Assembly: GCA_003164305.1 (NCBI GenBank)
Contig: PLSZ01000106.1
Span: 6,727-20,378, forward strand
From: Acetobacteraceae bacterium
GTDB taxonomy: Bacteria > Pseudomonadota > Alphaproteobacteria > Acetobacterales > Acetobacteraceae
DNA length: 13,652 nt
Reading direction: 5' to 3'
The notes below the pieces were generated by a model. It made no database searches and was not told the DNA's origin. It saw nothing but the letters and a program-made list of their open reading frames with translations. Positions 1 through 7,095 of this stretch are shown here, one piece after another. How positions within the stretch are numbered: the first letter of the stretch is position 1; each line of letters begins with the position of its first letter. A program made the position numbers and the translations under genes.

Positions 1-894
1 TTCAAAGGCGAAACACTGGGCATTGTCGGCGAAAGCGGCTGCGGCAAATCGACCCTGGCCCGCCTGCTGTTGCATCTGCTGCGGCCCGACAGCGGCGAGC
101 TCGTGTTCGACGGCGATACCGTCGCCGAGATGCGCGGCATCACCGTCAACGCGCTCCGCCGTCAGGTGCAGATGGTGTTCCAGGACAGCTATTCTTCCCT
201 CAACCCGCGCATGCCGGTGCAGGACACAGTCGCCTTCGGGCCTTATGTGCACGGCAAGAGCAAGGCCGATTCCCGCGCCGTCGCCCGTTCCATCCTGTCG
301 CGGGTCGGCCTCGACCCGGATCTGTTCGGTCCGCGCTATCCGCATGAATTGTCCGGCGGCCAAAAACAGCGGGTGAACATCGCCCGGGCTTTGGCGATCG
401 AACCGCGCATGGTGATCCTCGATGAGGCGGTGTCGGCGCTCGACAAATCGGTCGAGGCGCAGGTGCTGAACCTGCTGCGCGCGCTAAAAGCCGACTTCAA
501 CCTGACCTATCTGTTCATTAGTCATGATTTAAACGTCGTCCAGTACATCAGCGATCGCGTGCTGGTGATGTATCTTGGCGCGGTCGTGGAACTCGGGCCG
601 GTCGATGGGATCTTCAGCCGCCCGCTGCATCCTTACACGCGCGCGCTGCTTGGATCGCGGCCGTCGATGAACCCGAAGCAACGCATCGAGGAGCCGCCGA
701 TCACCGGCGATCCACCCAGTCCGATCAATCCGCCGTCGGGGTGCCGGTTCCGCACCCGGTGCCCGTTCGCCGAACCGGTCTGCGAGGCGCGTATCCCCGA
801 ACTCGGCGCCTGGACCGACCGCGCATCTCATGTCGCGGCGTGTCACATGCAGGTGCCTGGGTCAGGACACTCGCAAGCCCTGGGGCATGGCTGA
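1..894 (+). CDS. Peptide-class (Dpp/Opp) ABC importer ATP-binding protein, DppF-like, 5' end cut by window
   Basis: Cytoplasmic ATPase of an oligopeptide/dipeptide-type ABC importer; it drives uptake by hydrolysing ATP with its partner ATPase downstream. The reading frame is open from base 1 (visible protein begins FKGETLGIVG), so the true start lies to the left and only about 25-50 residues are missing. Seen: Walker A GESGCGKST (28-54), Q-loop FQD (178-186), signature LSGGQKQR (from 349), Walker B ILDEA with Asp-Glu codons at 421-426, D-loop SALD, and switch His (523-525). The C-terminal oligo_HPY region follows, with HPYTRALL and four cysteines (codons 742, 760, 781, 841), a pattern typical of this class. 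The Walker B Glu is followed by Ala rather than the common Pro. The stop overlaps the next gene by 8 bases, indicating co-translation. The permease genes are presumably upstream. Family call is firm; the substrate is unknown. Confidence 0.93.
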   Translation, partial: FKGETLGIVGESGCGKSTLARLLLHLLRPDSGELVFDGDTVAEMRGITVNALRRQVQMVFQDSYSSLNPRMPVQDTVAFGPYVHGKSKADSRAVARSILSRVGLDPDLFGPRYPHELSGGQKQRVNIARALAIEPRMVILDEAVSALDKSVEAQVLNLLRALKADFNLTYLFISHDLNVVQYISDRVLVMYLGAVVELGPVDGIFSRPLHPYTRALLGSRPSMNPKQRIEEPPITGDPPSPINPPSGCRFRTRCPFAEPVCEARIPELGAWTDRASHVAACHMQVPGSGHSQALGHG

Positions 895-1912
895 CATGGA
901 TGGAAGCTTTCACGCCGTCCCGTCGAACCTCGTCGAGGTGGAGAACCTGACGGTTCGTTTCGTCACCCGCGAGGCAACGGTGCATGCCGTGAACGGCGTC
1001 ACCTTCAACGTGCAACCGGGCGAGGTGCTGTGCATCCTCGGTGAATCCGGCTCCGGCAAAAGCGTGACGTTGCGGGCGCTGATGCGCTTGCTGCCGCCGC
1101 GGCGGGCAAAAATCTCCGGTTTGATCAAGGTCGATGGCCAGGATGTCCTGAGCCTCGATGGCGCCGGACTGCGGCGGCTGCGCGGCGGCCTGGTGTCGAT
1201 GATCTTCCAGGAACCGATGACGGCGCTCGATCCAGTTTACACCATCGGCAAGCAGATCACCGAGACCATCATTCGCCACAAGGGCGGCGGCCACGCGACG
1301 GCGCGGGCCCGCGCGCTGGATTTGCTGGAATTGGTGAAGATCCCCTCGGCCGCGCGACGGCTGGACAATTATCCGCATGAGCTGTCGGGCGGCCTGCGTC
1401 AGCGGGCGATGATCGCCATGGCGCTATCGTGCGGACCGCGCCTGCTGTTGGCCGACGAACCGACCACGGCGCTCGACGCGACGGTGCAGATCCAGGTGCT
1501 GATCCTGTTGCGCAAGCTGCAGAAGGAGCTTGGCATGGGCACGATCTTCGTCACCCACGATCTGGGCGTGGCGAGCGAGATCGCCGATCGTATCGCGGTG
1601 ATGTACGCCGGCCGGATCGTTGAGGAAGGGCCGGTCGCGGACGTCCTGGCCAACCCGCTGCATCCCTACACGCGCGGACTGCTTGCCTCCACCGTGCATG
1701 GCCAGTCGCGCGACCACGATATCGATGCGATCCCCGGCAGCCCGCCCGATCTCAGGCGGCTGCCGACCGGTTGTGCGTTCGCGCCGCGGTGCGCCCAGGT
1801 GTCGCGGGAGTGCCGTGCCGGGGTGCCGGAGGAGCGGCGTCCGGTGGTCAACCGGATGGCGCGCTGCGTGCGGGTTCCCGCCATGGCCGGAACCATGGCG
1901 GCTCAGGTTTGA
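887..1912 (+). CDS. Peptide-class ABC importer ATP-binding protein, DppD-like
   Basis: Second cytoplasmic ATPase of the same importer, about 341 residues. Seen: Walker [10 protein letters not shown] (residues 52-60, Lys58), signature LSGGLRQR (from 166), Walker B LLLADEP (Asp190, Glu191), switch His224 in FVTHD, then the oligo_HPY tail (HPYTRGLL) with four cysteines (GCAF, RC, EC, ARC). Walker A ending in Val after Ser is usual for DppD/OppD. ATG 887 is chosen because it places the start in the stop of the preceding ATPase (8-base overlap). ATG 896 is possible, and the frame is also open back to an ATG at 830, but that would add residues unrelated to the family. No strong Shine-Dalgarno is visible, which fits translational coupling. 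It probably forms a heterodimer with the first ATPase. Confidence 0.93.
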   Translation: MADMDGSFHAVPSNLVEVENLTVRFVTREATVHAVNGVTFNVQPGEVLCILGESGSGKSVTLRALMRLLPPRRAKISGLIKVDGQDVLSLDGAGLRRLRGGLVSMIFQEPMTALDPVYTIGKQITETIIRHKGGGHATARARALDLLELVKIPSAARRLDNYPHELSGGLRQRAMIAMALSCGPRLLLADEPTTALDATVQIQVLILLRKLQKELGMGTIFVTHDLGVASEIADRIAVMYAGRIVEEGPVADVLANPLHPYTRGLLASTVHGQSRDHDIDAIPGSPPDLRRLPTGCAFAPRCAQVSRECRAGVPEERRPVVNRMARCVRVPAMAGTMAAQV

Positions 1913-1952
1913 GGGGCACGGCAACCCACGCGACAATGAAGGATCCGACACC

Positions 1953-2654
1953 ATGAACGGCGTTACATTCCCACCATCGATCGTCCAGCGAGTGGTCGCC
2001 CGGCGCGGCACGGAACATATCTTCTCCGACCTCGATCCAAAGCACACCGCGCTCGTGGTCATCGATTTGCAGAACGCGTTCATGGATGACGACGTCGGCC
2101 ATGCCGTGTGCCCGGCGGCGCGCGATATCGTGCCGGCGGTCAATCTTCTGGCGGGCGCGACGCGGGCGTCGGGCGGCGCGGTGTTCTGGGTCAAGAATAC
2201 CTTCGACGCGCGTTGCCTGATCGAGTGGTCCGTCATGCAGGCCATGGCCACGCCGGCGATGCGGGAAAAGCGCGCCGCCGCGATGTCCGAGGGCACCAAA
2301 GGTCACGACTTATGGCCCACGCTGGACGTGCGGCCCGAAGACGAGATCGTGAAGAAGTTTCGTTTCAGCGCGTTCCTGCCCGGCGCGTCGGAGCTTCCCG
2401 CGCGACTGAAAGCTCGCGGCTTCGATACGGTGTTGATTACCGGCACCGTGACCAATGTCTGCTGCGAATCCTCGGCGCGCGACGCGATGATGTCGAATTT
2501 TCGCGTGGTGATGATCAGCGACGGCAACGCGGCCGCGACCCAGGCCGAGCATGAGGCGTCGCTCACCGCGTTCTACCTCACCTTCGGCGACGTGATGGAC
2601 ACCGATAGGGTGGTGGGTATTTTGACCCGGTCAGCGCGAGCGGTGGCGGCATGA
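1953..2654 (+). CDS. Isochorismatase-fold cysteine amidohydrolase (carbamoylsarcosine amidase / RutB-like)
   Basis: A 233-residue cytoplasmic cysteine hydrolase. Members of this superfamily hydrolyse amides or ureido groups (N-carbamoylsarcosine amidase, ureidoacrylate amidohydrolase RutB, biuret hydrolase, nicotinamidase). The catalytic triad is visible: Asp38 in VVIDLQNAF, Lys135 in KKFRFSAF, and Cys170 in TGTVTNVCCES. The Lys-x-Arg-x-Ser-Ala-Phe spacing and TNVC resemble carbamoylsarcosine amidase and RutB more than isochorismatases acting on isochorismate. ATG 1953 is supported by AAGGA at 1939-1943, nine bases upstream. The gene lies 40 bases after the DppD-like gene and overlaps the following asparaginase by ATGA, so it belongs to the operon. 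Substrate cannot be read from sequence; an amide or ureide brought in by the importer is an inference. Confidence 0.88.
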   Translation: MNGVTFPPSIVQRVVARRGTEHIFSDLDPKHTALVVIDLQNAFMDDDVGHAVCPAARDIVPAVNLLAGATRASGGAVFWVKNTFDARCLIEWSVMQAMATPAMREKRAAAMSEGTKGHDLWPTLDVRPEDEIVKKFRFSAFLPGASELPARLKARGFDTVLITGTVTNVCCESSARDAMMSNFRVVMISDGNAAATQAEHEASLTAFYLTFGDVMDTDRVVGILTRSARAVAA

Positions 2655-3646
2655 AGCCGAAGGTCGCGTTTATCGGCACTGGTGGCACGATCGCCTCGAT
2701 CGGCACCGGCCCGCTGGACATTCTCGATTACGGCGCCAACGAAATCATGCTGCACGCGGCGGAACTGCTGGCGAAATTCCCCGAGGTCAACGAAGTCGCC
2801 GACATCATTCCGGTTCGCTTTCGCAATGTTCCCAGCTATAACATCTTCTTTCCGGAATGGAAAGAAATCGCCGCGATTTGCGAGACGCTGGTGCGCGAGC
2901 ATCCCGATCTCGCTGGGATCGTCATCGGCCACGGCACCGCGTCGCTGGAGGAGACCGCGTATTTCCTGAATCTCACGCTGAAGGTCGGCATCCCCGTCGT
3001 GGTGGTGGGTTCGCAACGGCCGGCGAGCGCGCTGTCCACAGATGCCGGCATGAATCTGGTCAATGCGTTCAAGGTCGCCGGCTCCCCGGCCGCGCGCGGC
3101 ATGGGCGTGCTGACACTGTTGAACGACGAAATTCAGGCGGCGCGCGAGGTGACCAAGACATCGACGATGCGGTTGCAGACGTTTCGCTCCCCCGACTTTG
3201 GCGCGCTGGGTCACGCGGATGGCGACAAAGTGGAATTCTATCGGGCACCGCTGCGCAGGCGTTATCCCGACACCGAATTCAATATCGCTGCTTTATCCGC
3301 GCTGCCTCGGGTCGATATCGCCTATGCCTATACAGGCTCCGACGGGGCGGCGGTGCGGGCGTTCATCGCCTCTGGCGCCAAGGGAATCGTCTCCGCGGGG
3401 TTCGCGCCCGGTTTCGCGGGCACGGCGGACGGGGAAGCACTGCGCGACGCCGTGGCGCGCGGCATCACCGTCGTGCAATGCACCCGCGCCGGCAGTGGAC
3501 GAACATTCCGCGGCAAACGGCCGCGGGAATATGGCTTTCTGATCGCCGACAATCTGACTCCACAAAAAGCTCGACTTCTGCTCGCGCTGGCGTTGACCGT
3601 CAGCGATGATCCCGCGGAAATCACCCGCATGTTCGCGACCTACTGA
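2651..3646 (+). CDS. Asparaginase-family amidohydrolase with altered substrate-binding motif
   Basis: A 331-residue protein of the L-asparaginase/GatD fold, the usual length. Seen: N-terminal FIGTGGTI with nucleophile Thr13, Tyr27 in LDY, second motif HGTASLEETAYF with Thr96, and Lys169 in REVTKTST; these match Thr12, Tyr25, Thr89 and Lys162 of E. coli AnsB. The C-terminal half (YAYTGSDG, KGIVSAGF, REYGF, LTPQKARLLL) also fits. The residue after Thr96 is Ala97, where AnsB has Asp90, which binds the substrate's alpha-amino group. The hydrolytic machinery is intact, but the ligand probably lacks a standard alpha-amino acid end. No signal peptide is evident, so the enzyme is cytoplasmic. It overlaps the upstream hydrolase by four bases and sits 9 bases before the binding protein. 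Annotation as asparaginase by homology is sound for the fold, doubtful for the substrate. Confidence 0.9.
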   Translation: MKPKVAFIGTGGTIASIGTGPLDILDYGANEIMLHAAELLAKFPEVNEVADIIPVRFRNVPSYNIFFPEWKEIAAICETLVREHPDLAGIVIGHGTASLEETAYFLNLTLKVGIPVVVVGSQRPASALSTDAGMNLVNAFKVAGSPAARGMGVLTLLNDEIQAAREVTKTSTMRLQTFRSPDFGALGHADGDKVEFYRAPLRRRYPDTEFNIAALSALPRVDIAYAYTGSDGAAVRAFIASGAKGIVSAGFAPGFAGTADGEALRDAVARGITVVQCTRAGSGRTFRGKRPREYGFLIADNLTPQKARLLLALALTVSDDPAEITRMFATY

Positions 3647-3655
3647 AAGAATCGA

Positions 3656-5221
3656 ATGCGCCTGTTTCACACAATGGCTCTGCTGCTCGCGTTCACGCTG
3701 ACAGCACGCGCCGAAACCACCGTGACGGTCGCCATGACCGCCGGCGATATTCCCATCACGACCGGTATTCCCGATCAGGGGAGCGAAGGCGTCCGCTTCG
3801 TCGGATACTCCTTGTATGACGCACTCGTGCTGTTCGATCTCTCGCATTTCGATAAGGCCGCCGACATTCGTCCTGGTCTCGCGACATCCTGGAAAATCGA
3901 TCCCGCCGACCCGAAGCGTTGGCTGTTCACCCTGCGTGAAGGCGTGAAATGGCATGATGGCTGCCCGTTCACGCCGGACGATGTGGTGTGGAACTTCAAA
4001 CGCATCCTGGACAAGGACGCACCGCAATTCGATCCGCTGCAATTCGCGCTTGGCCGTACTTATGCCGGCAATGTCGCTTCGGTCGAGAAAGTGGACGACC
4101 ACACCGTCGCGTTTAACATGGATCGCGTGCACTCGCTGTTCCCGTATCTGCTGCCGCAGATCATGCTGATCAGCCCATGCAACGCCGAGAAACTGAAATA
4201 CGACCGCGACGCCCTGATGTTCCACCCATCCGGCACCGGACCGTACCGCATCAAGCAACTGGTGGCGCATGAGCGTCTGGAACTGGTCCGTAACGACGAC
4301 TACTGGGACAAAGGACGCATCCCGAAACACGACAATCTCGTGCTGATCCCGATGCCCGAAGCGTCCACCCGCGCCGCCGCGCTGCTGTCCGGCCAGGTGA
4401 ACTTCATCGAGGCGCCGGACCCGGACGCCATTCCCCGCCTTAGATCCGCCGGCATGAACGTCATCACCAACACCTACCCCCACAACTGGGCGTACCAACT
4501 TAATTTCGTAAACGGACCGTTTACCGACATAAGGGTGCGCAAGGCCGCCAACTACGCGATCAACCGGCCGGACGTGGTCGAGTTGCTTGGCGGCACCGCG
4601 ATCGCCGGTTACAGCACCGCGCCTCCCGGCATGCCGTATTACGGCAACCCGGTGAAATACGAATACGATCCAGCCAAGGCGACCGCGCTGCTCAAGGAAG
4701 CCGGCTGCTATCCGTGCAAGGTCAACTTCGCCATCTCGACCTCCGGCTCGGGTCAGATGCATCCGCTGCCGATGAACGAACTGGTGAAGTCGCAGATGGA
4801 CGCGGTGGGTTTTGAGGTCACGCTGACATCGATGGACTGGAACGCGCTGCTGAACATTGCCCGCGGCGGTGTGGACAAGTTCCCGGAATACGCCGGGGTC
4901 AACATCAGCCGCAATCTCGTCGATCCGTTCAACGGCCTGGTCCGCCACGTCTGGTCCGGCCAGTGGGCGCCCATCGGCGGCAATTGGGGTCATTACCAGT
5001 CGCCGGAAACCGAGGCGTTGATCACCTCCATCTTCAACGAGTTCGACGATGGGAAACGGATGGTGCTGCTGACCCAACTGCATGAAAAGATGAATGAGCA
5101 GGCGGTCATGATCTGGGTGGCGCACGACCTCAATCCGCGGGCGCTGTCACCAAAACTGAAAGGCTTCGTGCAGGCGCAAAGCTGGTTTCAGGATCTGACG
5201 CCGATCGTCGTCACGCCGTAA
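3656..5221 (+). CDS. Periplasmic substrate-binding protein, peptide/nickel class (SBP family 5)
   Basis: A 521-residue exported solute-binding protein for the Dpp-class importer. Residues 1-19 form a signal peptide (Arg near the N-terminus, hydrophobic MALLLAFTLTA, cleavage after ARA). Family hallmarks are FTLREGVKWHDG, PFTPDDVVWNFKR, HPSGTGPYRI, LELVRNDDYW, and a C-terminal lobe with RVRKAANYAINR. No lipobox is seen, so it is a soluble periplasmic protein. The mature part has only four cysteines, including a CYPC pair around residue 350; disulfides are possible. The SBP gene at the 3' end of its transporter genes, after two amidohydrolases, suggests that the imported ligand is their substrate. 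Only a weak GAAAGA precedes ATG 3656. The ligand is unknown: peptide, opine-like compound or other amide. Confidence 0.93.
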   Translation: MRLFHTMALLLAFTLTARAETTVTVAMTAGDIPITTGIPDQGSEGVRFVGYSLYDALVLFDLSHFDKAADIRPGLATSWKIDPADPKRWLFTLREGVKWHDGCPFTPDDVVWNFKRILDKDAPQFDPLQFALGRTYAGNVASVEKVDDHTVAFNMDRVHSLFPYLLPQIMLISPCNAEKLKYDRDALMFHPSGTGPYRIKQLVAHERLELVRNDDYWDKGRIPKHDNLVLIPMPEASTRAAALLSGQVNFIEAPDPDAIPRLRSAGMNVITNTYPHNWAYQLNFVNGPFTDIRVRKAANYAINRPDVVELLGGTAIAGYSTAPPGMPYYGNPVKYEYDPAKATALLKEAGCYPCKVNFAISTSGSGQMHPLPMNELVKSQMDAVGFEVTLTSMDWNALLNIARGGVDKFPEYAGVNISRNLVDPFNGLVRHVWSGQWAPIGGNWGHYQSPETEALITSIFNEFDDGKRMVLLTQLHEKMNEQAVMIWVAHDLNPRALSPKLKGFVQAQSWFQDLTPIVVTP

Positions 5222-5291
5222 CGAGGCCCCCATGGCACCCGGATTGCAAACCCTCTGATGGGAGATTGAACACGGCGGAACAGGATTGCCC

Positions 5292-5741
5292 ATGACACAG
5301 CGGACCGGTGACCTCTTTTGTTTCGAGGAGGCGACCATCGCCGATCTCCATCAGGCGATCCGCGATGGCACGACAACATGCGTCGCCGTCGTCCAACATG
5401 ATATCGGCCGCGTCCGCGCCTATAACGGTGTCAGCAGCATGCTGGTCACCGAGGACGGCGAGCCGGTGCCGGAAGTGCCCGGCGTGATCCGAGGCGAAGC
5501 GCCGATCCGTTTCCCGACCGAGACGGCCAAAACCTTCATTATCCTGCCCGATCTGGACAAGTACCGGGGTCCGCCGCTGGAATTCGGCCGCATGGAGCCG
5601 ACCGCGTCGGACCCTTCGGTCCAGCAGCAATTCGGCATGATCGTCGGCATTCCCAACGCCGGTCAGGTCAACGCCCTGGGCACGCTCGACATTCGCGCTT
5701 TACCCAGGCGACACTTGCGGAATAACCGGGAGAGCCAATAG
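5292..5741 (+). pseudogene. Amidase-signature enzyme, N-terminal fragment (truncated)
   Basis: A 149-codon frame that begins like an amidase: FEEATIADLHQAIRDG, then VRAYNGVSSMLVTEDGE and later LDKYRGPPLEFGRM, as in the N-terminal region of long bacterial amidases of the GatA/amidase-signature superfamily. Those enzymes run to about 450-600 residues; their catalytic Lys and Gly-Ser-Ser-rich core come later and are absent. Similarity as I recall it stops near LGTLDIR (about base 5697), and the last residues look unrelated. No continuation exists in another frame because the flavin monooxygenase begins at once. ATG 5292 has AGGA at 5282-5285, six bases upstream; a TTG at 5286 is less likely. The stop overlaps the next start (TAGTG). 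It cannot be an active amidase. It may survive as a translated leader for the next gene. Family identity is from memory of the N-terminal pattern. Confidence 0.72.
5728..5734 (+). promoter_or_regulatory. Ribosome binding site deciding the GTG start at 5741
   Basis: GGGAGAG lies six bases before GTG 5741. It supports a GTG start beginning MKKPRIHLAID, which aligns with the N-terminus of the second monooxygenase (LHLAID). The site sits inside the tail of the truncated amidase frame, downstream of the presumed junction near 5697. Confidence 0.6.
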
Positions 5742-7084
5742 TGAAAAAGCCCAGGATTCATTTGGCGATCGATATGTCCTGGACGCAGGTGGAGACGGCA
5801 TGGCGGGAACCGGGATCGTGGGTGAGGCCAGGCTATCCGGATGTCGGATTGTTCGAGGATGTGGCGAGGATCGCCGAGCGCGGCCTGTTCGACCTGATTT
5901 TCTTTGGCGACAGCACGGGAATTCCGAATACCTGGGAAGGCAATATCGACGCCGCCGTGCGACGCGGCGTGGCATGGCCTCGGCTGGACATGAGTCCGTG
6001 GATCACGGCGATGTCGCGGGTGACCAGCCATCTGGGTTTCGGCCTGACCTACGCATCGACATTCATGCATCCGTTCTATGTCGCGCGATTGTTGAACTCG
6101 CTGGATCACATCACCAACGGACGCATCGCGTTCAACGTCATCACCTCGCAGCGCCGCGCCGACGCCGAGAATTACGGCTTCGACGAATTGATGGAACACG
6201 GCGCGCGGTATGACCGCATGGAGGAGTTCGTCGACGTCTGCAAAGCGCTCTGGGCCAGTGTCGATCCGGACGCGTTTGTCTGGGACCGTGAGCGAGGCCT
6301 GGTCGCCGATCCGGCGAAGGTTCGCGCCATCAACCATGTCGGCCGGTTCTTCAAGGTTAAGGGGCCGTTGAGCGTGCCGCCATCGCCGCAAGGGCGTCCG
6401 GTGCTGATCCAGGCTGGCGGTTCGCCACGCGGCGTGCGTGCCTCGGCGCATTTCGCCGACCATGTTTTCGGCGCCAACAAGTCCATGGCGCTGATGGCCG
6501 AACAACGTCAGGCGCTCGATGCCGCCTTGGTGGACAAGGGCCGCGATCCCGCCGGGGTCGGCATCATCTGGGCTATCAAGCTGATCGTCGGTGAAACCAA
6601 AGCCGAGGCCGATGCGTTGCGCGAACGGCTGATCGCCAATGTTCCGCCCGAGGCGGTCGGTGTCTGGTTGTCGCACAATACCGGCTTCGACATGTCCACT
6701 CTTCCGTCCCGCTTCACGTTGGGGGAACTGCAGGACATCATCGTCGCGGCCAACGCGTCGCCTCTGGGCGTGGTTGGGTTGCTGATGCGGGAGCACGGCG
6801 CGGCGGCGGAATTCACCCGCGATGAATTCATGGAACACGGTCTGCGTCAGGCCACCGGCTACAATTCCACCCATACCGGTACCGCGGCGCAACTCGCCGA
6901 TCTGCTGGAAGAACGATTCGAGGCCGGAGGCAGCCGGGGCGGCTTCATGATCGGCCACTCGCAGGACGCCAGGCGAGATCTGTTGTTGAACGTGACGGGA
7001 CTTTTGGTCCCGGAATTGCAACGCCGGGGACGCTTCCGTACCCACTACGAAGGCAACAACCTGCGCGAAAACCTGGCAACATGA
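5741..7084 (+). CDS. LLM-class flavin-dependent monooxygenase, NtaA/SnaA/DszA family (first paralogue)
   Basis: A 447-residue cytoplasmic luciferase-like monooxygenase. This group (nitrilotriacetate, EDTA, pristinamycin and dibenzothiophene-sulfone monooxygenases) inserts oxygen using FMNH2 from a partner reductase, often cleaving C-N or C-S bonds. Seen: N-terminal HLAIDMSW and REPGSWV, ARIAERGLFDLIFFGD, the barrel segment HPFYVARLLNSLDH, GRIAFNVITS, FFKVKGPL followed by SPQGRPVLIQAGGSPRG, and PELQRRGRFRTHYEG near the end. No signal peptide. The GTG start is set by GGGAGAG six bases upstream and by alignment with its paralogue at 9806. The stop overlaps the next gene (ATGA). It opens a block encoding a NitT/TauT-type importer, so its substrate is probably the imported compound. 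Substrate unknown; no reductase gene is adjacent. Confidence 0.92.
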   Translation: MKKPRIHLAIDMSWTQVETAWREPGSWVRPGYPDVGLFEDVARIAERGLFDLIFFGDSTGIPNTWEGNIDAAVRRGVAWPRLDMSPWITAMSRVTSHLGFGLTYASTFMHPFYVARLLNSLDHITNGRIAFNVITSQRRADAENYGFDELMEHGARYDRMEEFVDVCKALWASVDPDAFVWDRERGLVADPAKVRAINHVGRFFKVKGPLSVPPSPQGRPVLIQAGGSPRGVRASAHFADHVFGANKSMALMAEQRQALDAALVDKGRDPAGVGIIWAIKLIVGETKAEADALRERLIANVPPEAVGVWLSHNTGFDMSTLPSRFTLGELQDIIVAANASPLGVVGLLMREHGAAAEFTRDEFMEHGLRQATGYNSTHTGTAAQLADLLEERFEAGGSRGGFMIGHSQDARRDLLLNVTGLLVPELQRRGRFRTHYEGNNLRENLAT

Positions 7085-7089
7085 GGGAG
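7083..7089 (+). promoter_or_regulatory. Ribosome binding site deciding the start of the binding protein at 7096
   Basis: GAGGGAG ends six bases before ATG 7096 and overlaps the stop of the upstream monooxygenase. An in-frame ATG at 7081 has no Shine-Dalgarno upstream, so 7096 is preferred, although 7081 would give an ATGA overlap. Confidence 0.55.
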
Positions 7090-7095
7090 ATCGGG

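Noticed and set aside
409..435. Walker B of the first ATPase reads DEA rather than DEP
   Set aside because: Asp and catalytic Glu are intact and the Pro to Ala change is tolerated; I believe it is common in one subgroup of DppF-like proteins, so it is not evidence of an inactive subunit.
830..886. Earlier ATG (830) for the second peptide-class ATPase
   Set aside because: It would give a 65-base overlap and additional residues unrelated to the family; ATG 887 fits the overlap with the upstream stop.
3293..5125. Long minus-strand open frame (about 610 codons) opposite the binding protein
   Set aside because: Composition is rich in Arg, His and Gln with no recognisable motif, and it lies antisense to a clear family-5 binding protein; long antisense frames are common in GC-rich DNA.
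5222..5291. Possible promoter or terminator between the family-5 binding protein and the amidase stump
   Set aside because: The 70 bases contain no stable stem followed by T and no convincing -35/-10 pair.
5663..7045. Minus-strand open frame opposite the first monooxygenase
   Set aside because: No domain motifs; the plus strand encodes a full, well-matched flavin monooxygenase. The similar minus-strand frame at 9278-10573 is rejected for the same reason, and the two resemble each other only because the paralogues on the plus strand do.
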